This document shows positions 1 through 8,715 of a DNA stretch of 64,000 nt, in pieces. The stretch lies in NCBI RefSeq assembly GCF_007665395.1, contig NZ_VDND01000001.1, positions 248,001 to 312,000 on the forward strand, written 5' to 3'. The notes below the pieces were generated by a model. That model made no database searches. It had not been told where the DNA came from and worked only from the letters and a program-made list of their open reading frames with translations. The position numbers and the translations under genes are program-made. The first letter of the stretch is position 1; the number at the start of each line of letters is the position of its first letter. The stretch is from Pseudomonas oryzihabitans. Its GTDB lineage: Bacteria; Pseudomonadota; Gammaproteobacteria; Pseudomonadales; Pseudomonadaceae.

Positions 1-1170
1 GGCCGACTTGATGTAGACCGCGGTGCGTTGATAGCTGTCGCCGTAGGGCAGGGGGTCCAGGGTCAGCGGGAAGCGCCAGTTGCCCTGGCGCGGCAGCCCG
101 GCGGCGTCGAGGATGGCATTGGCCTTTTGCACATCCGGCGGATAGGGATTGGCGCCTTCGTAGTGGTAATGGGGAAAGTTGCTGGGAATCGGCGCGGCGC
201 TGGCCTCGGCGTAGCCGTAGTAGACGATCTTCTTGATCACCTCGCGGTCGATGGCGTGGGCGATGGCCTGGCGCACTTCCAGCCGCCCGAGCAGCGGATC
301 GTCGAGGTTGAATTCGAGCAGGGTCTCGGTGCCGCTGTACTGGTAGCCCTCGGTGGTGAACTTGAGCGTGCCGCCCTGGGTGAGCCGATCCAGGTCGCTC
401 AGCGGCACCGGGCTTTCGCCGCCGAGCAGCAGCGAGCCATTGCCGAAGGCCGCCAGGCGCGCCGCCGAGTCGGGCACCACCCGCAGGATCAGACCCGCCA
501 CCGTCGGTTGCCCGGGTTGCCAGTAGTCTGGATTGCGCTCGTACTCGATGTGGCTGCCACGCACCCAGTTCTTGAAGCGGAAGGGACCGGTGCCGATGGG
601 GGCGTTGTTGAGCGGATTGCTCAGGGGATCGCCCTCGGCATAGCGGTGCCGCGGCAGGATCGGCGTCTCGCTGCCGGCGAAGGCGCGGATCAGATAGGGC
701 ACCGGCTTGCTCAGGTGCAGCACCACGCTGTGCTCGTCCGGCGTCTCGACCCGCTCCAGACTGGCGAAGGTGCTGCCCCCGCGCGGGTGGTAGCGCTTGA
801 CCAGGTCCAGGGAAAAGGCCACATCGGCGGCACTGAAGGGCTGGCCGTCGTGCCATTTGACGCCCTGGCGCAGGGTGAAGGTGTAGGTCAGGCCGTCCGG
901 CGCGATGTCCCAGTGGGTGGCCAGCACCGGCTGAGGACTGAGGTCGTTGGCATAGGTCAGCAGCCCCTCGAGGACCTTGCTGCTGGCGGTCAGCGAGGTG
1001 CCGGCACTGGTGTGGAAGGCCGACAGGCTCGGCGGTTCGGGGTTGACCAGCAGGGTCAGTACACCGGGCGGTGCCTCTACTGCAGCCTGGGCCCCCGGTG
1101 TCCAGCCGAGGCCACCGAGCAGGGGGAGGGTGGAAAGACCGGCCACGAAATGACGGCGGGTGACGCTCAT
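1..1170 (-). CDS. ABC transporter substrate-binding protein, family 5 (peptide/nickel type), partial
   Basis: The gene starts at an ATG at 1170 and is still open at the left edge, so its C-terminus is missing; 390 codons are visible. The N-terminus (MSVTRRHFVAGL, then a hydrophobic run ending near an AQA site around residue 30) has a twin-arginine-like signal, so export is expected, perhaps by Tat. The mature part carries family-5 hallmarks: a KVLEGLLTY region, then LRQGVKWHDGQPFSAADV, where a bound oligopeptide or similar ligand is usually delivered to a Dpp/Opp-type permease. It lies 30 nt behind the flavin monooxygenase at 1201-2340 on the same strand and is probably cotranscribed. Permease genes would be expected beyond the left edge. 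The ligand is unknown; an organosulfur compound is a guess from the neighbour. Confidence 0.88.
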   Translation of the reverse strand, partial: MSVTRRHFVAGLSTLPLLGGLGWTPGAQAAVEAPPGVLTLLVNPEPPSLSAFHTSAGTSLTASSKVLEGLLTYANDLSPQPVLATHWDIAPDGLTYTFTLRQGVKWHDGQPFSAADVAFSLDLVKRYHPRGGSTFASLERVETPDEHSVVLHLSKPVPYLIRAFAGSETPILPRHRYAEGDPLSNPLNNAPIGTGPFRFKNWVRGSHIEYERNPDYWQPGQPTVAGLILRVVPDSAARLAAFGNGSLLLGGESPVPLSDLDRLTQGGTLKFTTEGYQYSGTETLLEFNLDDPLLGRLEVRQAIAHAIDREVIKKIVYYGYAEASAAPIPSNFPHYHYEGANPYPPDVQKANAILDAAGLPRQGNWRFPLTLDPLPYGDSYQRTAVYIKSA

Positions 1171-1200
1171 GGGGAATCGTCCTTGTCAGAAGAAGGCGGA

Positions 1201-2340
1201 TCAGCGGCGCAGGCCGGCCTGGTACAGGAGCGGCAAGACGCGCTCGCCGAAGTAGTCGAGTTCGGGGGCGAAGTCGTAGAAGGCCAGCTGCAGGCCATCA
1301 ATGCCGGCTTCCTTGAGCCGGATGATGTCGCGCACCACCGTCTCCGGACTGCCGACCAGCTGGATGTTGCCGCCGACGTACTTCTGCGCGGGGAGATGGC
1401 CGCGCCAGGCATGGGCGTCGCTGGCTTCCCGAGCCGCGCCGGCCAGCGCGCCGGGATCGCCCGCCGCGGTGATGGCGGCGTGGTACTCCCAGGCTTCCGC
1501 GTCGCTGTCGCGGCAGATCACCAGGGGATTGATCAGGGTGCGCACCTGGCGTCCATGGCCACGCGCCGCGGCCTTGATGCGCTGCAGATGGTCGGGCAGC
1601 TTGGCCAGGGCATCTTCGATCTCGGCGCTGCCCGGGCTGGTGGTGAAGACGATGTCGGAGTGACGCGCGGCGAAGTCGATTCCGGCGCTGGAACCGGTGG
1701 CATTGACCAGGACCGGCCGGCCGTAGCGCGGCTTGACGCTGACGTAGGCTTCTTCCAGGCGGTAGTGGTCGCCATGGAAATCCAGGTTGTCCTGCGCCTG
1801 CCAGAGCGTTTCGACGATGCGGATGAATTCATCGGCCTGGCGATAGCGCTGGTCATGCTCGATGGGCGCCTGGCCGAAGCGGCGATGCTCGCGGTGGCGA
1901 TGCCCGGTGACCAGGTTCAGCCCCCAGCGCCCGCCACTGATGTGATCCAGGGTGGCGCCGAACTTGGCCAGGTGCAGCGGATGCCAGGGGCCGTAGAGCA
2001 CATGCAGGGTGGAGACCAGCAGGATGCGCGAGGTGGCTTCGGCCAGGGCCGCCTGGGTGATGAAGGCGTCCAGGGATTCATCGTGGTAGCGGATGTCACC
2101 GCCATAGCCGCCCTTGCCGAGCCATTCCGCCAGGGCGAACACCAGCTCGAAGCCCAGCGCCTCGGCCTTCAGCGTCAGGGCACGATTGTAGTCGTAGGTC
2201 CAGGTAGTGCCGCGTGGCAGCGCCGATGCACTCCAGCCGCCCGCTTGCACCGGCAGGAACAGCCCGAGGAACAGCGGCTGGGCGAAGGCGCGCGATAGGG
2301 GACTGTCGGCGAAGTCGAGGGGCGAGGCGTGGGCGGTCAT
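1201..2340 (-). CDS. LLM-class flavin-dependent monooxygenase (SfnG/RutA/SsuD-like)
   Basis: A 379-residue luciferase-like TIM-barrel protein. Characteristic stretches are GFELVFALAEW near residue 62, the barrel core TLDHISGGRWGLNLVTG (about residues 130-147), then HDQRYRQADEFIRIVETLW, and the phosphate-binding NATGSSAGIDFAARH. The pattern GGRWGLNLVTG followed by a short spacer and a DxRY motif is typical of SsuD, SfnG and RutA, which use FMNH2 and O2 to cleave C-S or C-N bonds. Flavin reductase must come from elsewhere; none adjoins it. The gene sits upstream of the family-5 binding protein (ends 1170), suggesting an import-and-oxidise unit. Which of the three subfamilies it belongs to cannot be settled by eye. 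Confidence 0.85.
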   Translation of the reverse strand: MTAHASPLDFADSPLSRAFAQPLFLGLFLPVQAGGWSASALPRGTTWTYDYNRALTLKAEALGFELVFALAEWLGKGGYGGDIRYHDESLDAFITQAALAEATSRILLVSTLHVLYGPWHPLHLAKFGATLDHISGGRWGLNLVTGHRHREHRRFGQAPIEHDQRYRQADEFIRIVETLWQAQDNLDFHGDHYRLEEAYVSVKPRYGRPVLVNATGSSAGIDFAARHSDIVFTTSPGSAEIEDALAKLPDHLQRIKAAARGHGRQVRTLINPLVICRDSDAEAWEYHAAITAAGDPGALAGAAREASDAHAWRGHLPAQKYVGGNIQLVGSPETVVRDIIRLKEAGIDGLQLAFYDFAPELDYFGERVLPLLYQAGLRR

Positions 2341-2553
2341 GGCTACCTTCCGGTGATCGGGAACGGGAGGTACCGGAGCAACCGCTGTGCCAATCGTCTA
2401 ACTAATTGATTCGCAGGGCTTTGGCCGGAGCCGGCAAGGCGTGGCTGTTCCTGGGCAGGCAACGGAAGTTGCCTCGGCAACAGCGCGGCAACGGTGTTGC
2501 GCACGGCGCTACCTCGACGGGGAAGTCCGCGCAGGGTGGTTGGCGCATGGCCG

Positions 2554-3414
2554 TCAGAACCGGCAGTTGTGCCGGATCAGGTCGTAGGCGCGGCGGGTGA
2601 GCGGATTGAGGCTGCCCGGCCGGATCCAGAGGTAGTAGGTGACTTCCGGTAGTGCCGGCAGCCCCTCGTTGGCGCCCAGCACCCGCATATCCGGCCCGAG
2701 CAGCTCCATGCTCCGCGCGGTGACCCCGAGGCCTGCGCGGATGGCGGCCTTGATACCGATCAGGTTGGAGGCCAGGTACGCCTGGCGCCAGGGGATGCGC
2801 CGGGCGTCGAGTGCCTGGATGGCGTAGCGCCGATAGATGCTGGGCTCGTCCACCAGGATCAGCGGCAAGGGTTCGCGCGGAGAATGCACATAGCGCGACG
2901 AGCAGATCCACCAGACCGGCGAGGTCCGCAGCGCGAAGCCCTCCAGGCGCGCGTCCTCGCGGGTCGAAATCAGCATATCGATCTTGCCGCGGTGCAGGTC
3001 TTCCATGAGGAAGGGGCTGCGGCCGACGTCGATCTCCAACCGCAGCCGCGGCGCGGCGCGGGCGACGTGGGTGAGGATGGGCGGCAGCAGGGTGTCCGCC
3101 ACGTCATGGGGCGAGCCGACGCGCAACACGCCGCTGAGGCTGTCGTCCTGCACCGAGTGATAGAGCGCCTCGTTGAGTTCGACCATTTCCCGGGCTTGCA
3201 GCAGGACGCGGTGGCCGGCTTCGGTCAGCTGCTTCTGCCGACCCACCTTGCGCAGCAGGGGAACCGCCAGCAAGGACTCGAGCCGGTTCATCTGCTGGGT
3301 CACGGCCGATTGGGTCCGCCCCAGGCGTTGCGCCGCCTGGGTGAAGCTCTGGCTGTCGGCCACGGCGATGAGGGTGCGCAGCAAATCGATGTCCAACGCG
3401 GGCGTCTCGGCCAT
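2554..3414 (-). CDS. LysR-family transcriptional regulator
   Basis: A 286-residue protein of standard LysR length. The N-terminal winged helix-turn-helix is clear (LDIDLLRTLIAVADSQSF, then AAQRLGRTQSAVTQQMNRLE at about residues 28-47), followed by the usual linker and a periplasmic-binding-like effector domain. It is transcribed away from the operon beginning at 3641. The 226-bp space between them contains a perfect inverted repeat with the LysR T-N11-A form (3451-3469), so it probably controls that operon and itself. Given the target genes, the effector may be a sulfur metabolite or pathway intermediate; this is inference. Confidence 0.92.
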   Translation of the reverse strand: MAETPALDIDLLRTLIAVADSQSFTQAAQRLGRTQSAVTQQMNRLESLLAVPLLRKVGRQKQLTEAGHRVLLQAREMVELNEALYHSVQDDSLSGVLRVGSPHDVADTLLPPILTHVARAAPRLRLEIDVGRSPFLMEDLHRGKIDMLISTREDARLEGFALRTSPVWWICSSRYVHSPREPLPLILVDEPSIYRRYAIQALDARRIPWRQAYLASNLIGIKAAIRAGLGVTARSMELLGPDMRVLGANEGLPALPEVTYYLWIRPGSLNPLTRRAYDLIRHNCRF

Positions 3415-3450
3415 GGAACTCTGCTCATTCGATGAGGAAGGAAGAGAAAA

Positions 3451-3469
3451 CCATAAGAAGATCTTATGG
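3451..3469. promoter_or_regulatory. LysR-type inverted-repeat operator
   Basis: Perfect inverted repeat CCATAAGA-aga-TCTTATGG lying 36 bp upstream of the LysR start and 171 bp upstream of the first operon gene. Its core TAAGAAGATCTTA fits the LysR T-N11-A rule. A weaker near-palindrome (TAAGAATATTCCTA, 3550-3563) sits closer to the operon and could be the activation half-site. Binding by the adjacent LysR is inferred. Confidence 0.5.
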
Positions 3470-3549
3470 ATTTCGCTAGCGCGGATTTATCGATTCCAGA
3501 TTTTACGCGGCTTTCAGCGGACTGCACCTGCGATTCGATAAGTACCGCA

Positions 3550-3563
3550 TAAGAATATTCCTA
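3550..3563. promoter_or_regulatory. Near-palindrome, possible second regulator site
   Basis: TAAGAATATTCCTA has a perfect GAATATTC centre and shares the TAAGA half-site with the better repeat at 3451-3469. It lies about 78 bp before the first operon gene, where a LysR activation site would be expected. Short AT-rich palindromes also occur by chance, so this is tentative. Confidence 0.25.
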
Positions 3564-3640
3564 ATGATGATTTTCTCGTCGCCTGCCGCTTTCCCTAGCA
3601 TCGCCGCCACTGAAAGTCGCTTGGACGCTAGGGGTAGGAC

Positions 3641-4498
3641 ATGCACAGCGCAGGGGAAAGGAAAGCAAAGCAGCGCGATGGGCGCTGCCTGGGCGCGGCC
3701 CTCTTGGGTACGCTCCTGGGGTTGGCCGGGTCTCTGGCCCATGCCGATGCGACCTGGGAGCGAATCCAGGATCGGCAGACACTGACGGTGGGGGTGCTGC
3801 TTTCGGGCGGTCCCTTCGGCTCGCTGGACCCGCAGACGCGGGAGCCACGTGGCTTCAACGTGGACCTGGCCAAAGAACTGGCCAGCCGCCTGGGCGTGAA
3901 GCCTGACCTGGTGGCGGTGCTGCCGGCCAACCGCGTGCAGTTCCTGCAGCAAGGGAAGGTGGACATCCTCATCGCCAACATGGAGTGGACGGAGCAGCGC
4001 GGTCAGCTGCTGGGCCATGTGCCCACGCCGTTCTACACCGTGGGCGGGACGGCGGCCCTGCCGCCAGGTAGTGCCATCCAGCGCTGGGAGGATCTCAAGG
4101 GGCAGCCGGTGTGCACCTCCCAGGGCAGCAGCTATGTCGCCCCGCTGGCGGCCTACGGCGCCGAGCTCAAGGCCTTCAAGAGCTCCAGCGAATCCCTCCT
4201 GGCGCTGCGTGGCGGCAACTGCGTGGCAGCGGTGCATGACGCCACCCTGATCAACCCGTTGCTCGCCAGCAATTCCGAATGGCAGGGCTACCGCGCCCTG
4301 CAGCCGGAGCTGAATCCCGCGCCGTCGGTCATCTGGACCCGTCCCGGCGAGGGCGATACCCAGGCCAAGCTGGATGCCATCGTGCGTGATTGGCACCGCT
4401 CCGGCTGGCTGATCCAGACCGAGGCGCGCAACGCCATCACTCCCGCCTCCAAGACCCTGGTCGAGTTGCACGACCAGGCCTTGGCCGGCACCCGCTGA
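3641..4498 (+). CDS. Amino-acid-type (family 3) ABC substrate-binding protein, copy 1
   Basis: A 285-residue periplasmic protein. A basic N-region and hydrophobic core end at a likely AHA cleavage site (about residue 34). The SBP_bac_3 fold is evident from LTVGVLLSGGPFGSLDP, GFNVDLAKELASRLGV and GKVDILIANMEWTEQR. Two cysteines (C158 and C194) are placed as in copy 2 and could form a disulfide. It opens a 10.7 kb operon that also encodes two permeases and an ATPase, so it delivers a small amino-acid-like ligand to them. It is plainly homologous to the next gene, so the transporter has two receptors. The ATG at 3641 has only a weak, close AGGA upstream. Confidence 0.88.
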   Translation: MHSAGERKAKQRDGRCLGAALLGTLLGLAGSLAHADATWERIQDRQTLTVGVLLSGGPFGSLDPQTREPRGFNVDLAKELASRLGVKPDLVAVLPANRVQFLQQGKVDILIANMEWTEQRGQLLGHVPTPFYTVGGTAALPPGSAIQRWEDLKGQPVCTSQGSSYVAPLAAYGAELKAFKSSSESLLALRGGNCVAAVHDATLINPLLASNSEWQGYRALQPELNPAPSVIWTRPGEGDTQAKLDAIVRDWHRSGWLIQTEARNAITPASKTLVELHDQALAGTR

Positions 4499-4512
4499 CC
4501 CGAGACCTGACC

Positions 4513-5352
4513 ATGCGCCCATTTTCGCTCCGACTTCTTGCACTGGCCCTGGCCGGCCTGGCTACTACCTCCCTGGCAAGGGCCGACGCCACCCTCGACC
4601 GCATTCATGACCGGCAGCAGGTAACCGTTGGGGTCATCCTCAGCGGCCCGCCGTTCGGCACCATCGATCCGGTAACCCGGGAGCCCCAGGGCTATAACGT
4701 CGAGCTGGCCAAGGGCATCGCCGAGCGGCTGGGGGTGAAGCTGGAAACCGTCTCGGTACTCGCCCCCAATCGGGTGCAGTTCCTCCAGCAGGGCAAGGTC
4801 GACCTGCTGGTGGCCAACATGCAATTCACCGAGGAGCGCGCCCAGATCCTGGATTTCGTACCCACCCCCTATGAGGAAGTGGGCGGCGCGGCCTTGATTC
4901 GCAAGGGCGCCGGTGTCACCCGCTGGGAAGACCTCAAGGACCAGCCGGTCTGCGTCTCCCAGGGCAGCAACTTCATCAAGCCCCTGACCGAAACCTACGG
5001 CGCGCAGATCAAGGCGTTCCGCAGCCAGTCCGAATCGCTGCTGGCATTACGCGGTGGCAGTTGCGTAGCGGCGGTGCATGTCAGCCCGACCATGCACACC
5101 CTGCTCGGCGATGCCGAGTGGTCCGCCTACGAGATTCCTTTGCCGACCGATCTGATCCCGTCTCCATCGGTGATCTGGGTGCGCAAGGGAGAACACGACA
5201 TCCAGGCCAGGCTGGACGCCATCGTGCGTGACTGGCACCGCAGCGGCTGGCTGATCGCCCTGGGCGAACGCACCGGCATGCACCCCTCGGCGGCGCTGCG
5301 CCAATTGCACGAGCAGCACAAGAACGATGCCCCCCTGGTGGCCCAGCCATGA
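4513..5352 (+). CDS. Amino-acid-type (family 3) ABC substrate-binding protein, copy 2
   Basis: 279 residues from the ATG at 4513, which gives a clean signal peptide (MRPFSLRLLALALAG, cleaved after ARA). It is a tandem paralogue of the preceding gene, with shared blocks NRVQFLQQGKVD, SESLLALRGG, CVAAVH and LDAIVRDWHRSGWLI. C147 and C184 match C158 and C194 of copy 1. Divergence in the central lobe suggests different ligand preference under one permease pair. It is 14 nt downstream of copy 1 and its stop overlaps the next start, so it is within the operon. Confidence 0.9.
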   Translation: MRPFSLRLLALALAGLATTSLARADATLDRIHDRQQVTVGVILSGPPFGTIDPVTREPQGYNVELAKGIAERLGVKLETVSVLAPNRVQFLQQGKVDLLVANMQFTEERAQILDFVPTPYEEVGGAALIRKGAGVTRWEDLKDQPVCVSQGSNFIKPLTETYGAQIKAFRSQSESLLALRGGSCVAAVHVSPTMHTLLGDAEWSAYEIPLPTDLIPSPSVIWVRKGEHDIQARLDAIVRDWHRSGWLIALGERTGMHPSAALRQLHEQHKNDAPLVAQP

Positions 5353-6767
5353 GCGCCTTGCTCGATGCCTTGCGCGCACGGGTAGGGGAACGCTATGCGA
5401 CCCTGCCCCCGGCCGACAGCGCGGAACTGAGCGATCGGCATCGCCGCTACCACGGCCGGGTCCAGGCGCTGGTGCGGCCGGCCGATACCGCCGAGGTCGC
5501 CGCGGTGGTAAAGCTGTGCGCCGAGCAGCGGGTGCCGGTGGTGGTGCAGGGTGGAAACACCGGCCTGATGGGCGCGGCGACGCCGGATGAGAGTGGCCAG
5601 GCGGTGCTGCTGCGCCTGGACCGGCTCGACCGCATCCGCGCCATCGATACCGACAACGACACCCTCACCGTGGAGGCCGGCTGTGTCCTGCAGCGGGTGC
5701 AGCAGGCCGCCCAGGCGGTGGACCGGCTGTTTCCCCTGAGCCTGGGGTCCGAGGGCAGCTGCACCCTGGGCGGCAATCTCGCCACCAATGCCGGGGGCAA
5801 TGCGGTGCTGCGCTACGGCAATACCCGCGAACTGACCCTGGGCCTCGAGGTGGTCACCGCCGAAGGCGAGATCTGGCACGGCCTGCGCGGTCTGCGCAAG
5901 GACAACACCGGCTACGACCTGCGCGACCTCTACATCGGCAGCGAAGGCACCCTGGGCATCATCACGGCGGCCACGCTCAAGCTGTTTCCCCTGCCGCGCA
6001 CCCGGCTCACCGCGCTGGTGTCCTTCGCCGCGCTGTCCCAGGCGGTGGCCTTCCTGTCCCTGGCGCGCCAGGGGCTGGACGCGGGCTTGACCGCCTTCGA
6101 ACTGCTCTCGGCCGATTGCCTCACCCTGCTGCACGAGCAATTTCCCGAGGGCCCCAATCCCTTTCCCGAGCGGCGCGAACCCTGGTACGCGCTCCTCGAA
6201 TTTTCCTCCAGCGCCACCCAGGGCGACGCCCAGGCGCGCCTCGAGGCGGTACTGGGCGACGGCCTGGAGCGCGGGCTGCTCAACGACGCGCTGCTGGCCG
6301 GCAGTCTGGCGCAGAGCCAGGCGCTGTGGCTGATGCGCGAAAACCTCAGCGACGCCCAGGCCCGCGCCGGGCGCAACATGAAGCATGACATCTCGCTGCC
6401 GATCTCGCAGATCGACGCTTTCGTCGAACGCACCGGCGCGCTGCTGCAGGCGCGTTTCCCGGGGGTACGCCACTACACCTTCGGCCACCTGGGCGACGGC
6501 AACCTGCACTACAACGTGGCCCATCCGCTGGACCAGAGCGTCGCGGCGCACATGGCCCACTACGCGGCGGTCAGCGAGATCGTGCATGACAGCGCCCATG
6601 CCCTGGGTGGCTCGATCAGTGCCGAGCACGGCATCGGCCAGCGCAAGCGCGATGTGTTGCCACGTTACAAGAGCCCCGTCGAGCTGGAGCTGATGCGCCG
6701 TATCAAGCAGGCGCTCGATCCGCACAACCTGCTCAATCCCGGAAAAGTCCTGGTGATCCCCTCATGA
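5349..6767 (+). CDS. FAD-linked 2-hydroxyacid dehydrogenase (D-lactate / D-2-hydroxyglutarate dehydrogenase-like)
   Basis: 472 residues, the normal length for the GlcD/D2HGDH family. The PCMH FAD-binding domain shows VPVVVQGGNTGLMG (about residues 57-70) and PLSLGSEGSCTLGGNLATNAGG. The C-terminal cap has the metal and substrate motif GHLGDGNLHYN and a later SAEHGIGQRKRD; it ends with the family signature DPHNLLNPGKVL. These enzymes oxidise a 2-hydroxyacid to the 2-oxoacid. Beside an aminotransferase, a rhodanese and a C-S lyase, a thio-hydroxyacid such as 3-mercaptolactate is an attractive substrate, but that is inference. The ATG overlaps the previous stop (ATGA). Confidence 0.88.
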   Translation: MSALLDALRARVGERYATLPPADSAELSDRHRRYHGRVQALVRPADTAEVAAVVKLCAEQRVPVVVQGGNTGLMGAATPDESGQAVLLRLDRLDRIRAIDTDNDTLTVEAGCVLQRVQQAAQAVDRLFPLSLGSEGSCTLGGNLATNAGGNAVLRYGNTRELTLGLEVVTAEGEIWHGLRGLRKDNTGYDLRDLYIGSEGTLGIITAATLKLFPLPRTRLTALVSFAALSQAVAFLSLARQGLDAGLTAFELLSADCLTLLHEQFPEGPNPFPERREPWYALLEFSSSATQGDAQARLEAVLGDGLERGLLNDALLAGSLAQSQALWLMRENLSDAQARAGRNMKHDISLPISQIDAFVERTGALLQARFPGVRHYTFGHLGDGNLHYNVAHPLDQSVAAHMAHYAAVSEIVHDSAHALGGSISAEHGIGQRKRDVLPRYKSPVELELMRRIKQALDPHNLLNPGKVLVIPS

Positions 6768-7981
6768 GTCTGCGCCTGTCGACCCGCGTGCAGCGGGTCT
6801 CGCTGTCGGCCAATGCCGCGGCCAAGCTGAAAACCACCGAATTGCGCGAGCGCGGCGTCGATGTGCTCGACCTCACCACGGGCGAGCCGGACTTCGACAC
6901 CCCCGACCACATCAAGGCCGCCGCCCGTGCCGCCATCGACCGCGGCGACACCGGCTATACGCCCACCGCCGGCGTCCCGGCGCTGCGCGAGGCAGTACGC
7001 GAGAAGCTGGCCCGGGAAAACGGCCTGGACTATCCCCTGGCCGGGATCGTCATCGCCAACGGTGCCAAGCAGGTGATCTTCAATGCCTTCGCCGCCACCC
7101 TGGAGCCCGATGACGAGGTCCTGGTGCCGGTTCCCTATTGGCCGACCTTTCCCGACAGCGTCCGCTTCAATGGCGGCGAGCCGGTGTTCCTGCCCTGTCC
7201 GCTGGAGCAGGGTTATCGCCTGACGCCGGCGCAGCTGGAAGCGGCCATCACCCCGCGCACCCGTTGGCTGATCCTCAATACGCCGGGCAATCCCAGCGGC
7301 GCGGTCTATCGCCCCGCGGAACTCGAGACCCTGGCAGCGGTGCTGCGGCGCCATCCGCAGGTCTGGGTGCTGCTCGACGAACTCTACGAGCACATCCAGT
7401 TCGCCGAGGAGCGCGCACCGGGCCTGCTGCAGGTCGCGCCGGACCTGCAGGCCCGCAGCCTGCTGGTGGGCGGCGTCTCCAAGACATATGCCATGACCGG
7501 CTGGCGCATCGGCTTCGGCGCGGCGCCGGCGGCACTGGCCCAGGCCATGGTGGTGGTGCAGTCCCAGGCCGCTTCGGGTGCCTGCTCGATCAGCCAGGCG
7601 GCCGCCCTGGCGGCCTACCGCGGCGGACTGGACTTCCTCGCGCCCCAGGTCGCCGCCTATCGCCAGCGGCGCGACCTGCTGCTGGCGGCCCTGGCCCCTG
7701 TGGCCGGCCTCGAATTCCTCGTCCCGGAAGGCGGCTTCTTCGTCTTCCTGCGCTGCGCGGGACTGCTCGGCAAGCGTCGCCCCGACGGTGCGCTGCTCGC
7801 CAGCGAGGCGGACGTCCTGGCCTACTTCCTGGAGCAGGGCGTATCCGGCGTGGCTGGCAGTGCCTACGGCCTGTCGCCCTACCTGCGGCTGTCCATCGCC
7901 ACCGCGACCGACAGCGTCGTCCTGGCCGGTGAACGGATCGCCGCGGCCTGCGCGCAACTCACCGAGGGCGCAGCGCCATGA
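6764..7981 (+). CDS. PLP-dependent class I/II aminotransferase (aspartate aminotransferase fold)
   Basis: 405 residues. The protein begins with the AspC-like opening SVSANAAAKLK-type segment and TTGEPDFDTPDHIKAAARAA, includes ILNTPGNPSGAVY, LLDELYEHIQF, and the PLP lysine K240 in GVSKTYAMTGWRIGF. It would interconvert an amino acid and a 2-oxoacid in the cytoplasm. In this operon it could turn the imported amino acid (for example cysteine to 3-mercaptopyruvate) into a substrate for the rhodanese; the exact substrate is not visible from sequence. ATGA overlaps link it to both neighbours, consistent with translational coupling. Confidence 0.92.
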   Translation: MSLRLSTRVQRVSLSANAAAKLKTTELRERGVDVLDLTTGEPDFDTPDHIKAAARAAIDRGDTGYTPTAGVPALREAVREKLARENGLDYPLAGIVIANGAKQVIFNAFAATLEPDDEVLVPVPYWPTFPDSVRFNGGEPVFLPCPLEQGYRLTPAQLEAAITPRTRWLILNTPGNPSGAVYRPAELETLAAVLRRHPQVWVLLDELYEHIQFAEERAPGLLQVAPDLQARSLLVGGVSKTYAMTGWRIGFGAAPAALAQAMVVVQSQAASGACSISQAAALAAYRGGLDFLAPQVAAYRQRRDLLLAALAPVAGLEFLVPEGGFFVFLRCAGLLGKRRPDGALLASEADVLAYFLEQGVSGVAGSAYGLSPYLRLSIATATDSVVLAGERIAAACAQLTEGAAP

Positions 7982-8715
7982 GCCAGCCGCTGGAGGCCAT
8001 CGTCGGCGCCGTCGCCCACCTCGGCCTGGACTATCGCTTTCTCGCCAGCGCCTACGAACGCGATGCCTTCCTCGACGGCGCCCTGACCACCGTGACGATC
8101 TGCCTGCTGACCATCGTCGGCAGCCTGGCGGTGGGGGTGCTGCTCGCCGCCGCGCTCACCTCCGGGCGCGCCTGGCTGGTTCGTCCGGCCAGGGTGTTCG
8201 TCGAGATCACCCGCAACACCCCGACGCTGGTGCAGCTGTATTGCGCCTTCCTGGTCCTCAACATGCTCATCGTCCGCGGCCTGGACGGCGCCAGCAGTCC
8301 CATCGGCCCCTTCGCCTGGGTGGTGATCGTGCTCTCGCTGCACAAGGGCGTCTTCCATGCCGAAGCCCTGCGCGCGGGCATCGAGGCGGTGCCGTCGGTG
8401 ACGCTGGAGGCGGCGACGTCGCTGGGTTTCAACCGGCGGCAGCTGCTCCTCGAGGTCCAGTTGCCGCTGGCGACCCGCTTCGCCCTGCCATCGCTGGTGA
8501 ACAACCTGATCGACCTGGTGAAGTCCTCGGCGGTGGCCTCGGCCATCGCCGTCAACGACATCACCTACGCGTCGATCATGATCTGGACCCAGCGCGACAA
8601 CGTGCTGGAGCTGATGGTGTTGCTGCTGGCCTTCTTCGGCCTGCTCAGTTTCGTGGTGAATCTGCTGGGGCGCCTGCTGGAAGCGCGCCTGAGGATGCCG
8701 GGTTATGGCCACTGA
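7978..8715 (+). CDS. Polar amino acid ABC transporter permease 1
   Basis: 245 residues with about five hydrophobic segments and the HisM/GlnP topology. The cytoplasmic coupling EAA motif is visible as EALRAGIEAVPSVTLEAATSLGF, here split by a proline. It pairs with the permease at 8705 to form the membrane channel for the two binding proteins upstream. It overlaps the aminotransferase by 4 nt and the next permease by 11 nt, so the order enzyme-permease-permease-ATPase is translationally coupled. Confidence 0.9.
   Translation: MSQPLEAIVGAVAHLGLDYRFLASAYERDAFLDGALTTVTICLLTIVGSLAVGVLLAAALTSGRAWLVRPARVFVEITRNTPTLVQLYCAFLVLNMLIVRGLDGASSPIGPFAWVVIVLSLHKGVFHAEALRAGIEAVPSVTLEAATSLGFNRRQLLLEVQLPLATRFALPSLVNNLIDLVKSSAVASAIAVNDITYASIMIWTQRDNVLELMVLLLAFFGLLSFVVNLLGRLLEARLRMPGYGH

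Noticed and set aside
28..2298. Long plus-strand open frame opposite the binding protein and monooxygenase
   Set aside because: It is the antisense of two well-recognised genes; its Gly/Arg/Val/Gln-rich translation matches no family and is typical of high-GC shadow frames.
5127..6725. 532-codon minus-strand frame across the FAD dehydrogenase
   Set aside because: Antisense of a gene with complete family motifs; low-complexity composition (Gln, Gly, His and Ala rich) and no ribosome site.
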